A stretch of 37,726 nt of DNA from Schlegelella_A sp035493195 (GTDB taxonomy: Bacteria; Pseudomonadota; Gammaproteobacteria; Burkholderiales; Burkholderiaceae_C). Under the pieces are notes generated by a model. That model saw nothing but the letters and a program-made list of their open reading frames with translations. It was not told the DNA's origin and ran no database searches. A program made the position numbers and the translations under genes. This document shows, piece by piece, positions 1-7,244 of the stretch (positions are counted from its first letter, which is position 1; each line of letters starts with the position of its first letter). The stretch covers positions 1 to 37,726 of the forward strand of contig DATJIM010000041.1 in the NCBI GenBank assembly GCA_035493195.1, in the 5' to 3' direction.

Positions 1-284
1 CGCTGGATCTCCTGCGTGCGCCCGCTCTGCTTGCCGCGCGCCGCCTCGCGATCGCTTCGCGTGTGCGTCGAGCGCGGCAGCATCCCGTACTCCGCGGTCA
101 CCCACCCTTCGCCGCTGCCGCGCTTGTGCGGCGGCACCTTCTCGTCGACCGACGCCGTGCACAGCACCCGCGTGTCGCCGAACGACACGAGCACCGACCC
201 TTCGGCGTGGCGCGTGAACCCGCGCGCGATGGAAACAGGACGAAGCGCGTCGTGCGCGCGATTGCGAGAGCGTTGGAACGTCAT
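1..284 (-). CDS. rph: Ribonuclease PH, N-terminal part (truncated by window edge)
   Basis: Phosphorolytic 3'-5' exoribonuclease that trims the 3' ends of tRNA precursors. The gene reads leftward from an ATG at 284 and runs off the left edge, so only about 94 residues are visible. They show the family's N-terminal pattern: an opening like MTFQRSRNRAHDALRPVSI, then SVLVSFGDTRVLCTASV, the segment VPPHKRGSGEGWVTAEYGMLPRST, and the start of the REAARGKQSGRTQEIQR helix that carries substrate-binding arginines. It lies 141 bases downstream of the phosphatase gene on the same strand. In many Burkholderiales rph sits in this position next to a PP2C/kinase pair and yicC. Identification is secure; the rest of the gene is outside the window. 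Confidence 0.93.
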   Translation of the reverse strand, partial: MTFQRSRNRAHDALRPVSIARGFTRHAEGSVLVSFGDTRVLCTASVDEKVPPHKRGSGEGWVTAEYGMLPRSTHTRSDREAARGKQSGRTQEIQ

Positions 285-313
285 CCCACGATTGTCACCG
301 CCCCGACCAAGAG

Positions 314-354
314 GGGCGCCAACGGCGCCCGCCCCTCCCTCCCGGAGGGAGGGG
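314..354. repeat. GC-rich tandem palindromes between the phosphatase gene and rph
   Basis: Two hairpin-forming palindromes lie side by side. The first has 7-base arms GGGCGCC/GGCGCCC (314-320, 324-330) around AAC. The second has perfect 11-base arms CCCCTCCCTCC/GGAGGGAGGGG (332-342, 344-354) around one C. Further GGGGAGGGAG sequence follows to about 373. They may be an intergenic repeat family or an RNA-stabilising/attenuating structure ahead of rph. No second copy was seen in this window. Confidence 0.5.
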
Positions 355-415
355 AGCGAAGCTGGGGAGGGAGCAGTCCTGTTCGCAGCGAAGCGAGAAA
401 ACGCGACGTCAGCGC

Positions 416-437
416 AAGAAGGGCGTCAGCCCTTCTT
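416..437 (-). terminator. Hairpin across the stop codon of the phosphatase gene
   Basis: Perfect 9-base inverted repeat AAGAAGGGC/GCCCTTCTT with a 4-base loop. The loop contains the stop codon (426-428) of the PP2C gene. On the minus strand the right arm ends in CTTCTT, but no real T-run follows. It is a weak candidate terminator or processing hairpin at the end of the kinase-phosphatase unit. Confidence 0.4.
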
Positions 438-1346
438 GTGCTGAGACGAGCGTTTGATCGCCTCGTTGATTTCCTTGATCGATCGCTCGATCTCGGCGTC
501 GTCGAGCTCGTCCGGCGACACATCGCTGCCGAGCACGCTCGCCTGGATCGTCGAAGCGAACACCGCCTCGCCGAGCGCCGCGGTCTGGATGCCGCCGAGC
601 TGGCTGTCGCCCTCGACGCCTTCGAACTCGACCGCGAGCACCGACACGTTGTCGCACTTCGGGCCGCCGTTGCGCAGCGCCTGCTCGACGAGCTCGGGCA
701 CCGAGTCCGAGAGCGGCAGCGATGACAGTTGCTCGGCGATCTCGCTGTCGTTCACCGTGCCCCAGAGGCCGTCGGAGCAGAGCAGCAACCGGTCGCCGGC
801 CTGCATCAGCAGCGGCCCGACGGTGTCGACCACCGGCTTCCCGGGGCTGCCCAGGCACGTGAAGAGGACGTTGCGATTGAAGCGGTCGCCCATCGGCACG
901 ACCTGGCTCATCGTCTGCTGCAGCTCCGAGTACGAGTGGTCGCGCGTGCGCGCGATCAGCTTATCGCCGCGCACCATGTAGAGCCGCGAGTCACCGCAGT
1001 GCGCCCAGTACGCGGCGTTGCCCTGCAGCAGGCAGGCGACGATCGTCGTCCGCGGCGTGTCGATCAGCGCCTTCTGGGTCGCGTAGCGAAGCAGCTGGTG
1101 ATGCCCCGAGACGATCGCCTCGTGCAGGAAGCGCAACGGATCGCCGAGCGTCGGCTTGCAGTCGCGCTGGAACATCGCGGCGAGCGTCTGCAGAGCGAGC
1201 TGCGACGCGACCTCGCCTTCGGGGTGCCCGCCCATGCCGTCGGCGAGCGCGAACAGGCCCGCCTCCCGCGTGTAGCAGTAGCCCATGCGGTCTTCGTTCT
1301 TCTCGCGGCCGCCCTTGCGGCTGACCTGGTAGACGGAGAAGCGCAT
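426..1346 (-). CDS. PP2C-family serine/threonine protein phosphatase
   Basis: Metal-dependent (PPM/PP2C) phosphatase of 306 residues, predicted soluble and cytoplasmic. The metal-binding motifs are present in order: NED at residues 17-19, ADGMGGH near 35-41, the GDSRLY strand in the middle, LLLCSDGLWG, and CDNVSVLAVEF towards the end. A tail of about 60 residues after the last motif has no recognised domain. It follows the Ser/Thr kinase gene by 28 bases on the same strand, so kinase and phosphatase are almost certainly co-transcribed and act on the same phosphoproteins (inference). Start is the ATG at 1346. Substrates cannot be read from the sequence. Confidence 0.92.
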   Translation of the reverse strand: MRFSVYQVSRKGGREKNEDRMGYCYTREAGLFALADGMGGHPEGEVASQLALQTLAAMFQRDCKPTLGDPLRFLHEAIVSGHHQLLRYATQKALIDTPRTTIVACLLQGNAAYWAHCGDSRLYMVRGDKLIARTRDHSYSELQQTMSQVVPMGDRFNRNVLFTCLGSPGKPVVDTVGPLLMQAGDRLLLCSDGLWGTVNDSEIAEQLSSLPLSDSVPELVEQALRNGGPKCDNVSVLAVEFEGVEGDSQLGGIQTAALGEAVFASTIQASVLGSDVSPDELDDAEIERSIKEINEAIKRSSQHKKG

Positions 1347-1374
1347 CGCGATTCGACTGGCCGGGAACGCGCGG

Positions 1375-2343
1375 TCAAGCCTTGGCGCTGGCGGTCAGGT
1401 TCTCGAGCTGCAGCTTCAGACGCTCGCTGAAGCTGAGCTTCGTGTACTGCCGCTCGGTCTCGCGCGACAGCTCCTTCTGCAGCGCGAACACGCTCTGCGG
1501 GCGCGACAGCGGATCGAGCGACATGCACCACTCGGTGACCTCGATCAGGTTGTCGCTGTAGACGTTGCGCAGCCGCGAGAGCGAGAGCGCGAGGCGGTCC
1601 TTCTCGATCCGCTGCGGCGCGTCGTTCGGCGGATAGCCCTGCATGCACGCGTAGATGCAGGCGCCGATCGCGTAGATGTCGGTCCACGGCCCGAGCGTGC
1701 CGTCGCGGCGGTACATCTCGGGCGCGGCGAAGCCGGGCGTGTACATCGGGCGGATGAAGTTGCCTTCCTTGCTCAGCACCTCGCGCGCGGCGCCGAAGTC
1801 GAGCAGGACCGCCTTGTTCTCGTTGGTGATGAAGATGTTGGCCGGCTTGATGTCCAGGTGCAGCATCTTGTGCTGGTGGACGATGCGCAAGCCCCGCAAT
1901 ATCTCGTCGAAGAGCGACCGGATCGTCGATTCCCGAAATACTTTGTCACGTTTCAGGTCGCGCGCGGTGACGATGAAATCCTGCAGGGTATCGCCCTGCA
2001 GGTAATTCATGACCATGTAGACGGTTTCGTTCTCGCGGAAGAAATTGAGAACCGAAACGACGCTGGTATGCGATATCTGCGCGAGCGAGCGGCCTTCCTC
2101 GAAGAAGCTCTTCAGGCCGAGCCGGTAGAGCGGTTGCTTCTCGGGCTTGACGCGGGGCGTCAGCTCGCCGGGCGAGCGCTCGGCGAGCGACGACGGCAGA
2201 TACTCCTTCAGCGCGACGAGCTTGCGCTCGCTGTCCTCGCACAGGTAGACGACGCCGAAGCCGCCGGCTGCCAGTTTCTTGATGACCTGGTAGCCGCCCA
2301 CGACCGTGCCGGATGGCAATGGCGCGGGTTTTGGCTTTGACAT
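1375..2343 (-). CDS. Serine/threonine protein kinase (soluble, PknB-like catalytic domain)
   Basis: Eukaryote-type protein kinase of 322 residues. Visible are the glycine-rich loop AAGGFGVVY (25-33), the ATP-anchoring lysine in VALKEYL (Lys46), the catalytic loop HLDIKPAN with Asp164, DFG at 182-184, and the APE-like AAPEM near 206-210. There is no transmembrane helix and no PASTA or other sensor domain, only a short C-terminal tail. The reading frame is open further upstream, but the ATG at 2343 (MSKPKPAP) gives the natural length and leaves room for the divergent yicC start. It is probably an operon with the PP2C gene. The 29 bases between it and yicC are too few for two separate promoters, so regulatory signals must reach into coding sequence. 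Confidence 0.92.
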   Translation of the reverse strand: MSKPKPAPLPSGTVVGGYQVIKKLAAGGFGVVYLCEDSERKLVALKEYLPSSLAERSPGELTPRVKPEKQPLYRLGLKSFFEEGRSLAQISHTSVVSVLNFFRENETVYMVMNYLQGDTLQDFIVTARDLKRDKVFRESTIRSLFDEILRGLRIVHQHKMLHLDIKPANIFITNENKAVLLDFGAAREVLSKEGNFIRPMYTPGFAAPEMYRRDGTLGPWTDIYAIGACIYACMQGYPPNDAPQRIEKDRLALSLSRLRNVYSDNLIEVTEWCMSLDPLSRPQSVFALQKELSRETERQYTKLSFSERLKLQLENLTASAKA

Positions 2344-2372
2344 AATCGAGCGAAAAAGGGGAGCAAAAGCGC

Positions 2373-3314
2373 GTGTCAGTCTACAGCATGACCGGCTACG
2401 CGAATGCGTCGACAGGCGCTTCCGCAGCGGGTGCGGCAGCATTGCACGAAGCATCCGCCAGCCGATCCCAGCGCCGCGGCGCCGACGCCGCTGCGACAGT
2501 CGAGATCCGCTCGGTCAACGGCCGCTTTCTCGACCTGGCGCTGCGCCTTCCCGACGAGCTGCGCGGCCTCGAGCCGCAGCTGCGCGCGCTGCTCACCGCC
2601 CGCTTCAAGCGCGGCAAGGTCGAGCTGCGGGTGACGACCTCCGGCGCCGCCGAGAGCGCGGTTCCCGAGCCGACCCCCGAGCAGCTCGCCCACCTTGCCC
2701 GCATCGATGCCGCGGTCCGCGAGCACCTGCCGCACGCACGCGCGCTCTCGGTGCACGAGTCACTGCAGTGGTGCCGCGGCGCCGGCGCGATCGAGCCCGA
2801 GCACGCGGTGCTCGAGACGGCCGAGCGCTGCGTCGAGATGCTCGCGGAGGCGCGCGCGCGCGAAGGCGAGCGGCTCGCCGCGGTCCTCGCCGAGCGCGTC
2901 GCGCACCTGCGCACGCTCGCCGCCGCCGCCGAGCCGCTCGTCCCCGCGGCGGTCGCGCGCATGCAGCAGCGCTTCCTCGAGCGCTGGCAAGAGGCACTCG
3001 AAAAGGCAGGCGCCGCGCAATCCGTCACGCGCGAAGCGATCGAGGAGCGCGCCTTGAGCGAAGCCGCCGCCGTCGCGATTCGCGTCGACGTCGCCGAGGA
3101 GCTCGCGCGGCTGCGCTCGCACCTCGACGAGATCGCGCGCCTGCTCGACAAGGGCGGCGAGGTCGGCAAGCGCCTCGAGTTCCTGATCCAGGAGCTGCTG
3201 CGCGAAGCCAACACGCTCGGCTCGAAATCGTCGTCGATCGAGATGACGGCGATCTCGGTCGACATGAAGGTCGCGATCGAGCAGCTGCGCGAGCAGGTGC
3301 AGAACGTCGAGTAG
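2373..3314 (+). CDS. yicC: YicC family endoribonuclease
   Basis: YicC/YloC-type protein of 313 residues, a family shown to contain endoribonucleases. It begins YSMTGYA, carries VEIRSVNGRFLDLALRLPDELR, and ends with the conserved DUF1732 region (REANTLGSKSSSIEMT, then VDMKVAIEQLREQVQNVE). It is slightly longer than the usual ~290 residues because of an alanine/serine-rich insert at about residues 11-38, between the two conserved N-terminal strands. The start used is GTG at 2373 behind AAAAAGGGGAG; ATG at 2388 is the alternative and begins directly at MTGYA. Four bases separate it from the next gene, so the two are probably co-transcribed. Confidence 0.93.
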   Translation: MSVYSMTGYANASTGASAAGAAALHEASASRSQRRGADAAATVEIRSVNGRFLDLALRLPDELRGLEPQLRALLTARFKRGKVELRVTTSGAAESAVPEPTPEQLAHLARIDAAVREHLPHARALSVHESLQWCRGAGAIEPEHAVLETAERCVEMLAEARAREGERLAAVLAERVAHLRTLAAAAEPLVPAAVARMQQRFLERWQEALEKAGAAQSVTREAIEERALSEAAAVAIRVDVAEELARLRSHLDEIARLLDKGGEVGKRLEFLIQELLREANTLGSKSSSIEMTAISVDMKVAIEQLREQVQNVE

Positions 3315-3318
3315 CTCG

Positions 3319-4026
3319 ATGTCCCACGACGTTTCGAGCACCTTGACTCCGACCAGCCGGGCGCGGGGCGGCGATGCTGCCCTGAAGCGCGAGCCGGTGC
3401 TGCATCCGGTCGACCGGATCATGGAGCTGCTCTTCGGGCTGCTCATGGCGCTCAGCTTCACCGGCGCGATGTCGGTCGCGCAGTCGGGGCGCGAAGACGT
3501 GCGCGAGCTCTTCATCACCGCGGTCGGCTGCAACCTGGCCTGGGGCCTTGTCGACGCGGTGATGTACCTGGTCCGCACCGTCGTTGCGCGCGGGCGCTCG
3601 CTGACGATGTTGCACTCCGTCCGCGCGGCCACCGATCCGCAGGACGGGCGCGCCGCGATCGAGGTCGAGCTCGCGCCCGTCGCCGCCGGTCTCGTCACGA
3701 CGACCGAGCTCGAGGCGATCCGCGACCGCATCGTCGCGCTCCCCGTCCCTGCAGCGCGCGCCAAGCTGAACGGCAGCGATCTGCTCGCGGCGCTCGCGAT
3801 CTTCGTCGTGGTCGTCGTCTCGACCTTCCCCGTCGTCGTGCCGTTCGCGCTGATGCACGACGTCGGCGCCGCCAAGAACGCCTCGCGGGTGATCGCGCTG
3901 GCGATGCTCTTTCTCGCCGGGTTCGCGCTCGGCCGCTACGCAGGGTACGGCGCATGGCGCGCCGGCTTCGTGATGGCGCTGCTCGGCGTGGTGCTCGTCG
4001 GCGCGATCAAGGCGCTCGGCGGATGA
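3319..4026 (+). CDS. VIT1/CCC1-like integral membrane protein
   Basis: Membrane protein of 235 residues resembling proteins annotated as VIT1/CCC1 transporter family (iron/manganese transporters in characterised members). A 32-residue N-terminal tail is followed by HPVDRIMELLFGLLMALSFTGAMSVA. I count about five hydrophobic helices: near 35-55, 63-86, 153-178, 190-212 and 215-234. Between the second and third is a soluble segment of about 65 residues. It sits 4 bases after yicC and overlaps the next start by ATGA at 4023-4026, so it belongs to a small operon. Substrate is unknown; metal transport is inference from family resemblance. Confidence 0.7.
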   Translation: MSHDVSSTLTPTSRARGGDAALKREPVLHPVDRIMELLFGLLMALSFTGAMSVAQSGREDVRELFITAVGCNLAWGLVDAVMYLVRTVVARGRSLTMLHSVRAATDPQDGRAAIEVELAPVAAGLVTTTELEAIRDRIVALPVPAARAKLNGSDLLAALAIFVVVVVSTFPVVVPFALMHDVGAAKNASRVIALAMLFLAGFALGRYAGYGAWRAGFVMALLGVVLVGAIKALGG

Positions 4027-4673
4027 GCGCTGCGCGGCGAGCGCTGGCACTGCTCATCGCCGCGGTGACGTCGTCCGCCTTTGCGGACGACGAGGCCGGC
4101 AGCGGACGCCGCGCCGCGCCGGCGACCAAGCCCTCGTGGGAGTTCGCCGCGACCGGCTACCACACGTCGGTGCGCAACGGCGACGACTACGCGTCGGCGA
4201 TCGTCGCCGCCGATCGCGGGCCGCTGCACCTCGAAGGCCGCATCAGCTACGAGGCGGTCGGTGCACGGTCCGCGTTCGTCGGCTGGACCTTCTCGGGCGG
4301 CGAGGCGATCTCGTGGGAAGTGACGCCGATCGTCGGCGGCGCCTGGGGAACCGTGCGAGCATTCGTTCCCGGCATCGAAGCGAGCGTTGCATCGGGCCGG
4401 TTCGACTTCTACGTCGAGGGCGAATACGTTCGCGACCACGGCGACCACACCGCCAACTACCTCTATGCGTGGAGCGAGCTCGGCGTTCGTCCGCTCGAAT
4501 GGCTGCGTGTGGGGCTGGTCGGACAGCGCACGCGCGCCTACGGCGGCGAGCGCGACTTCCAGCGCGGCCCGTTCGTGCAAGCGAGCTGGCGGCGCGTCAC
4601 CGTCGGCGGCTTCTGGTTCAACCCTGGGTCGTCCGAGCAGGTCTTCGTGCTCTCGATCGGCGCGGCGTTCTAG
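4023..4673 (+). CDS. Predicted outer-membrane beta-barrel protein
   Basis: Protein of 216 residues with a clear Sec signal peptide (MSAARRALALLIAAVTSSAFA, cleavage about residue 21). The mature part has alternating polar and aromatic strands (YHTSVRNGDDYASAIVAAD, FDFYVEGEYVRDHGD, GPFVQASWRRVTVGGFWF). It ends in phenylalanine (LSIGAAF), the usual signature recognised by the BAM machinery. The start is the ATG at 4023, which overlaps the preceding stop and opens directly into the signal peptide; an upstream in-frame ATG would bury it. No specific family recognised. Co-expression with the VIT1-like protein is likely from the 4-base overlap. Confidence 0.7.
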   Translation: MSAARRALALLIAAVTSSAFADDEAGSGRRAAPATKPSWEFAATGYHTSVRNGDDYASAIVAADRGPLHLEGRISYEAVGARSAFVGWTFSGGEAISWEVTPIVGGAWGTVRAFVPGIEASVASGRFDFYVEGEYVRDHGDHTANYLYAWSELGVRPLEWLRVGLVGQRTRAYGGERDFQRGPFVQASWRRVTVGGFWFNPGSSEQVFVLSIGAAF

Positions 4674-4707
4674 GCGCGCGCGCCGCGCGATCGCTGGCGC
4701 CGGCGCG

Positions 4708-5451
4708 TCAGACGCCGAGCTCCTTCAGCACCGCTTCGCGCAGCGCCTGGCACTCGGGGCTCGAGAGTCGTCGGGGCCGCGGCAGGTCGACCGCGAATGA
4801 CGCCTGGATCGTCGTCGGCCGCGGCGACAGGACCAGAACCCGGTCGGCCATGTACACCGCCTCTTCGACGTCGTGCGTGATCAGCAGCACCGTGTGCCGC
4901 TCTTCGTCGAGGATGCGCAGCAGCTCGTTTCGCATGCGCAGGTTCATCAACGCGTCGAGCGCCGAGAACGGCTCGTCCATGTAGAGGATCTCGGGCTTGA
5001 CGACGAGCGCGCGGGCGAGCTCGACGCGCTTGAGCATGCCGCCCGAGAGCTCGCGTGGATAGCTCGCCTCGAAGCCCTTCAGCCCGACCAGCGCGGCGTA
5101 GTGGTCGGCGAGCGCCGCGTTCTCGCGGCGGTGCTCGCCGGCGAGGCCGAACATCAGGTTCTGCTGCACCGTCAGCCACGGGAACACCGAACCGTGCTGC
5201 GAGATGACGATCCCCTTCGGGCCCGGTCCGCGCTGCGGTGCGCCGTCGACCGTCACCGTGCCAGCGTCCGGCGTCTCGAAGCCGGCGACGATGTTCAACA
5301 GCGTCGACTTGCCGCAGCCCGACGGGCCGACGATGGCGACGAACTCGCCGTCGGCGACGTCGAGGCCGACGCCGTCGATCACCGGCAGCACGCCGGTCGC
5401 CGACGCGAACGCCTTGCGGACTCCGCGAACCGCGATCTTGCTAGCGGGCAT
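4708..5451 (-). CDS. ABC transporter ATP-binding protein (NrtD/SsuB/TauB type)
   Basis: ATPase subunit of 247 residues of an importer in the nitrate/sulfonate/taurine family. Visible are Walker A GPSGCGKST (42-50), Q-loop glutamine near 85 in VISQHGSVFPW, signature LSGGM (135-139), Walker B ILYMDE (155-160) and the switch histidine in LLITHDVEEAV. Its start overlaps the 3' end of the permease gene by 11 bases. It is the last gene of the five-gene operon SBP-SCO-cupredoxin-permease-ATPase. The subfamily name does not fix the substrate; copper-protein partners in the same operon argue against a simple nitrate or sulfonate assignment (inference). Confidence 0.93.
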   Translation of the reverse strand: MPASKIAVRGVRKAFASATGVLPVIDGVGLDVADGEFVAIVGPSGCGKSTLLNIVAGFETPDAGTVTVDGAPQRGPGPKGIVISQHGSVFPWLTVQQNLMFGLAGEHRRENAALADHYAALVGLKGFEASYPRELSGGMLKRVELARALVVKPEILYMDEPFSALDALMNLRMRNELLRILDEERHTVLLITHDVEEAVYMADRVLVLSPRPTTIQASFAVDLPRPRRLSSPECQALREAVLKELGV

Positions 5452-6205
5452 AGCGCCAGCGCACCGTGGGAAGCCGCTCGAGCAGGCGCGTCGCGCCGTC
5501 GAGGCAGAGCCCGATCAGGCCGATGATGATCATGCTCGCGATGACGAGGTCGTAGCGGTTGCCGGCGTTGCGCGAGTCCATGATCAGATAGCCGAGGCCC
5601 GAACGCAGCGCGATCATCTCGGCGGCAACGACGACCAGCCAGGCGACGCCGATGCCGATCCGCATGCCGACGACGATCTCCGGCAGCACCGCCGGGACGA
5701 CGACGCGGCGAAAGAGCACCGCGCGCGAGACGCCGAAGTTCGCCGCCGCGCGCAAGTAGCGTCGCTCGATCGCGTGCACCCCCGACGTCGTCTGCACGAC
5801 CATCGGGAACACCGACGAGATGAAGATGAGAAAGATCGGCGAGACGTCGCCGACGCCGAACCAGAGAATGGCGATCGGAATCCACGCGATCGGCGAGATC
5901 GGACGCAGCATCTGGAAGATCGGGTTGAGCGTGCGGTACGCACCACCGACCCAGCCCATCCACAGCCCGAGCGGAATCGCGACCGCGGCGGCGAGGCCGA
6001 ACCCGGTGCCGACGCGAAGGAGCGATGCACCGATGTGCTCCCAGAGCGTGCCGTCGACGGCGAGCTGCCACGCGCCGGCGACGACCTGCCACGGCGTCGG
6101 GAAGATCGCGCTCTCGGTGCGCACGACGACGAGCCACCAGAGCGCGACGACGAGCGCGATCACCGCCACCGGCGACGCGATCCGTGCGAGCCGACGCGGC
6201 GTCAT
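5441..6205 (-). CDS. ABC transporter permease (NrtB/SsuC type)
   Basis: Inner-membrane permease of 254 residues with about six hydrophobic helices, of the binding-protein-dependent transport family BPD_transp_1. The EAA-like coupling loop that contacts the ATPase is seen around RRYLRAAANFGVSRAVLFRRVVVPAVLPEI. The start is the ATG at 6205, which overlaps the stop of the cupredoxin-like gene (ATGA, 6202-6205) and leads into the first helix (VAVIALVVALWWLVVV). In-frame sequence continues upstream but is antisense-like read-through of the neighbour. It works with the ATPase at 4708-5451 and the binding protein at 7245-8345. Confidence 0.93.
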   Translation of the reverse strand: MTPRRLARIASPVAVIALVVALWWLVVVRTESAIFPTPWQVVAGAWQLAVDGTLWEHIGASLLRVGTGFGLAAAVAIPLGLWMGWVGGAYRTLNPIFQMLRPISPIAWIPIAILWFGVGDVSPIFLIFISSVFPMVVQTTSGVHAIERRYLRAAANFGVSRAVLFRRVVVPAVLPEIVVGMRIGIGVAWLVVVAAEMIALRSGLGYLIMDSRNAGNRYDLVIASMIIIGLIGLCLDGATRLLERLPTVRWRYAR

Positions 6206-6627
6206 TGCGTCCAGCGCCGCAGCCGCCAGAGGAGCGTCGAAAAGCCCGGCGCGGGCGTCGGATCGACGACGACCTGCAGCTGTCCGCTCGCGTGCGCGGT
6301 GCACGCGAAGCTGTAGGTCGACGCGACCTCGAACGGCAGCCGAAAGCTCTGACCCGGCATGACGAGCGCCGGGCCGAACACCTGCGGCACGTCGTCGAGG
6401 TTGCGCAGCAGCAGCACGTCGTTGAGGCCGAGCGTCAGGCGGATCATCGACGGCAGGATCTCGACCTTGTCGCCGGCCATTCGGCGTGCCCACGTGCCGT
6501 GCGGGATCGTGAACAGCTCGTCGCGCGAAGCGAGCGAGAGCGGCGCGAAAGCCGCCCACGCGGCGAGCGCGACCGCGGCGACCAGCGATGCGAGCGCGGC
6601 GCGCGCTCCGAGCCGCTTCGCGCGCAC
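6202..6627 (-). CDS. Membrane-anchored cupredoxin-like periplasmic protein
   Basis: Protein of 141 residues with one N-terminal hydrophobic segment (about 8-32), probably an uncleaved anchor or signal, then a small cupredoxin-like domain. The C-terminal strand pair SFACTAHASGQ supplies Cys109, His112 and a possible axial Gln116, resembling type-1 copper sites. The usual upstream histidine is missing: NLDDVPQVF has Gln where an N-x-D-x-x-x-H pattern is expected. It may therefore bind Cu weakly or differently, or serve structurally. The start is GTG at 6627, directly after the TAG stop of the SCO gene. The downstream overlap with the permease shows it belongs to the transporter operon. Family placement is moderate; copper binding is inference. 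Confidence 0.65.
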   Translation of the reverse strand: MRAKRLGARAALASLVAAVALAAWAAFAPLSLASRDELFTIPHGTWARRMAGDKVEILPSMIRLTLGLNDVLLLRNLDDVPQVFGPALVMPGQSFRLPFEVASTYSFACTAHASGQLQVVVDPTPAPGFSTLLWRLRRWTQ

Positions 6628-7221
6628 CTACGACGCGAGCAGGAGGCGGACGTCGTGCGCGAAGTCGCGCGCGTCGCGGCCGTAGGGCATCTGCCCGCGC
6701 AGCCTGCCGTCGCGGTCGATCAGGAAGATCGACGACGAGTGGTCCATGCCGTAGCCGTCGCCGAGCGGCACCTTGCGCGCGACGACGCCGTAGCTGCGGC
6801 GCACCGCGGCGAGCGCCTCGGGCTTGCCGGTCGCGCCGAGAAAGCTCGGGTCGAACGCGGCGACGTACTGCTTCATCCGTGGCGCGTCGTCGCGCTCGGG
6901 ATCGACGGTGACGAAGACCACCTGCACCGCGGCCGCGTCCTTGCCGAGGCTCCTGCGCGCCGCGGCGAGCGTCGCCAGCGTCGTCGGGCAGACGGCCGGG
7001 CAGTGCGTGTAGCCGAACGACATCAGCACCACCTTGCCGTGCAGCTTCGAGAGCTGCACGGGCGCACCGTCGGAGCCGGCGAGGACGAAGTCGGGCGCCG
7101 CGCGCGGCGGCTCGAAGCTGCCCGCCTTCAGATGCGGCGCGGCGCCATCGGCGAGCGCCGCAGCGGGAACGGCCGACGCGATGCAGGCAGCGAAGAAGAG
7201 AACGGCGAACGCGCGCGACAA
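6628..7221 (-). CDS. SCO1/SenC/PrrC family copper chaperone
   Basis: Thioredoxin-fold protein of 197 residues, exported or anchored through an N-terminal hydrophobic stretch (4-24). SCO proteins bind copper and help build the Cu-A site of cytochrome oxidase or act as thiol reductases. The copper ligands are present: Cys74 and Cys78 in GYTHCPAVCPTT, and His161 in GYGMDHSSS. No in-frame ATG exists at the N-terminus. TTG at 7221, with AAGGAG six bases upstream, gives a start directly ahead of the signal sequence. It lies 23 bases after the binding-protein gene and abuts the cupredoxin-like gene, inside an ABC importer operon, which is an unusual setting for a SCO gene. Confidence 0.93.
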   Translation of the reverse strand: MSRAFAVLFFAACIASAVPAAALADGAAPHLKAGSFEPPRAAPDFVLAGSDGAPVQLSKLHGKVVLMSFGYTHCPAVCPTTLATLAAARRSLGKDAAAVQVVFVTVDPERDDAPRMKQYVAAFDPSFLGATGKPEALAAVRRSYGVVARKVPLGDGYGMDHSSSIFLIDRDGRLRGQMPYGRDARDFAHDVRLLLAS

Positions 7222-7227
7222 GGCGAG

Positions 7228-7233
7228 CTCCTT
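7228..7233 (-). promoter_or_regulatory. Ribosome binding site deciding the TTG start of the SCO gene
   Basis: On the minus strand AAGGAG is followed by six bases (CTCGCC) and TTG at 7221-7219. It lies in the 23-base gap after the stop of the ABC binding-protein gene. An upstream in-frame TTG overlapping that stop has no such sequence, so the downstream TTG is preferred. Confidence 0.65.
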
Positions 7234-7244
7234 CGGGATGTCGA

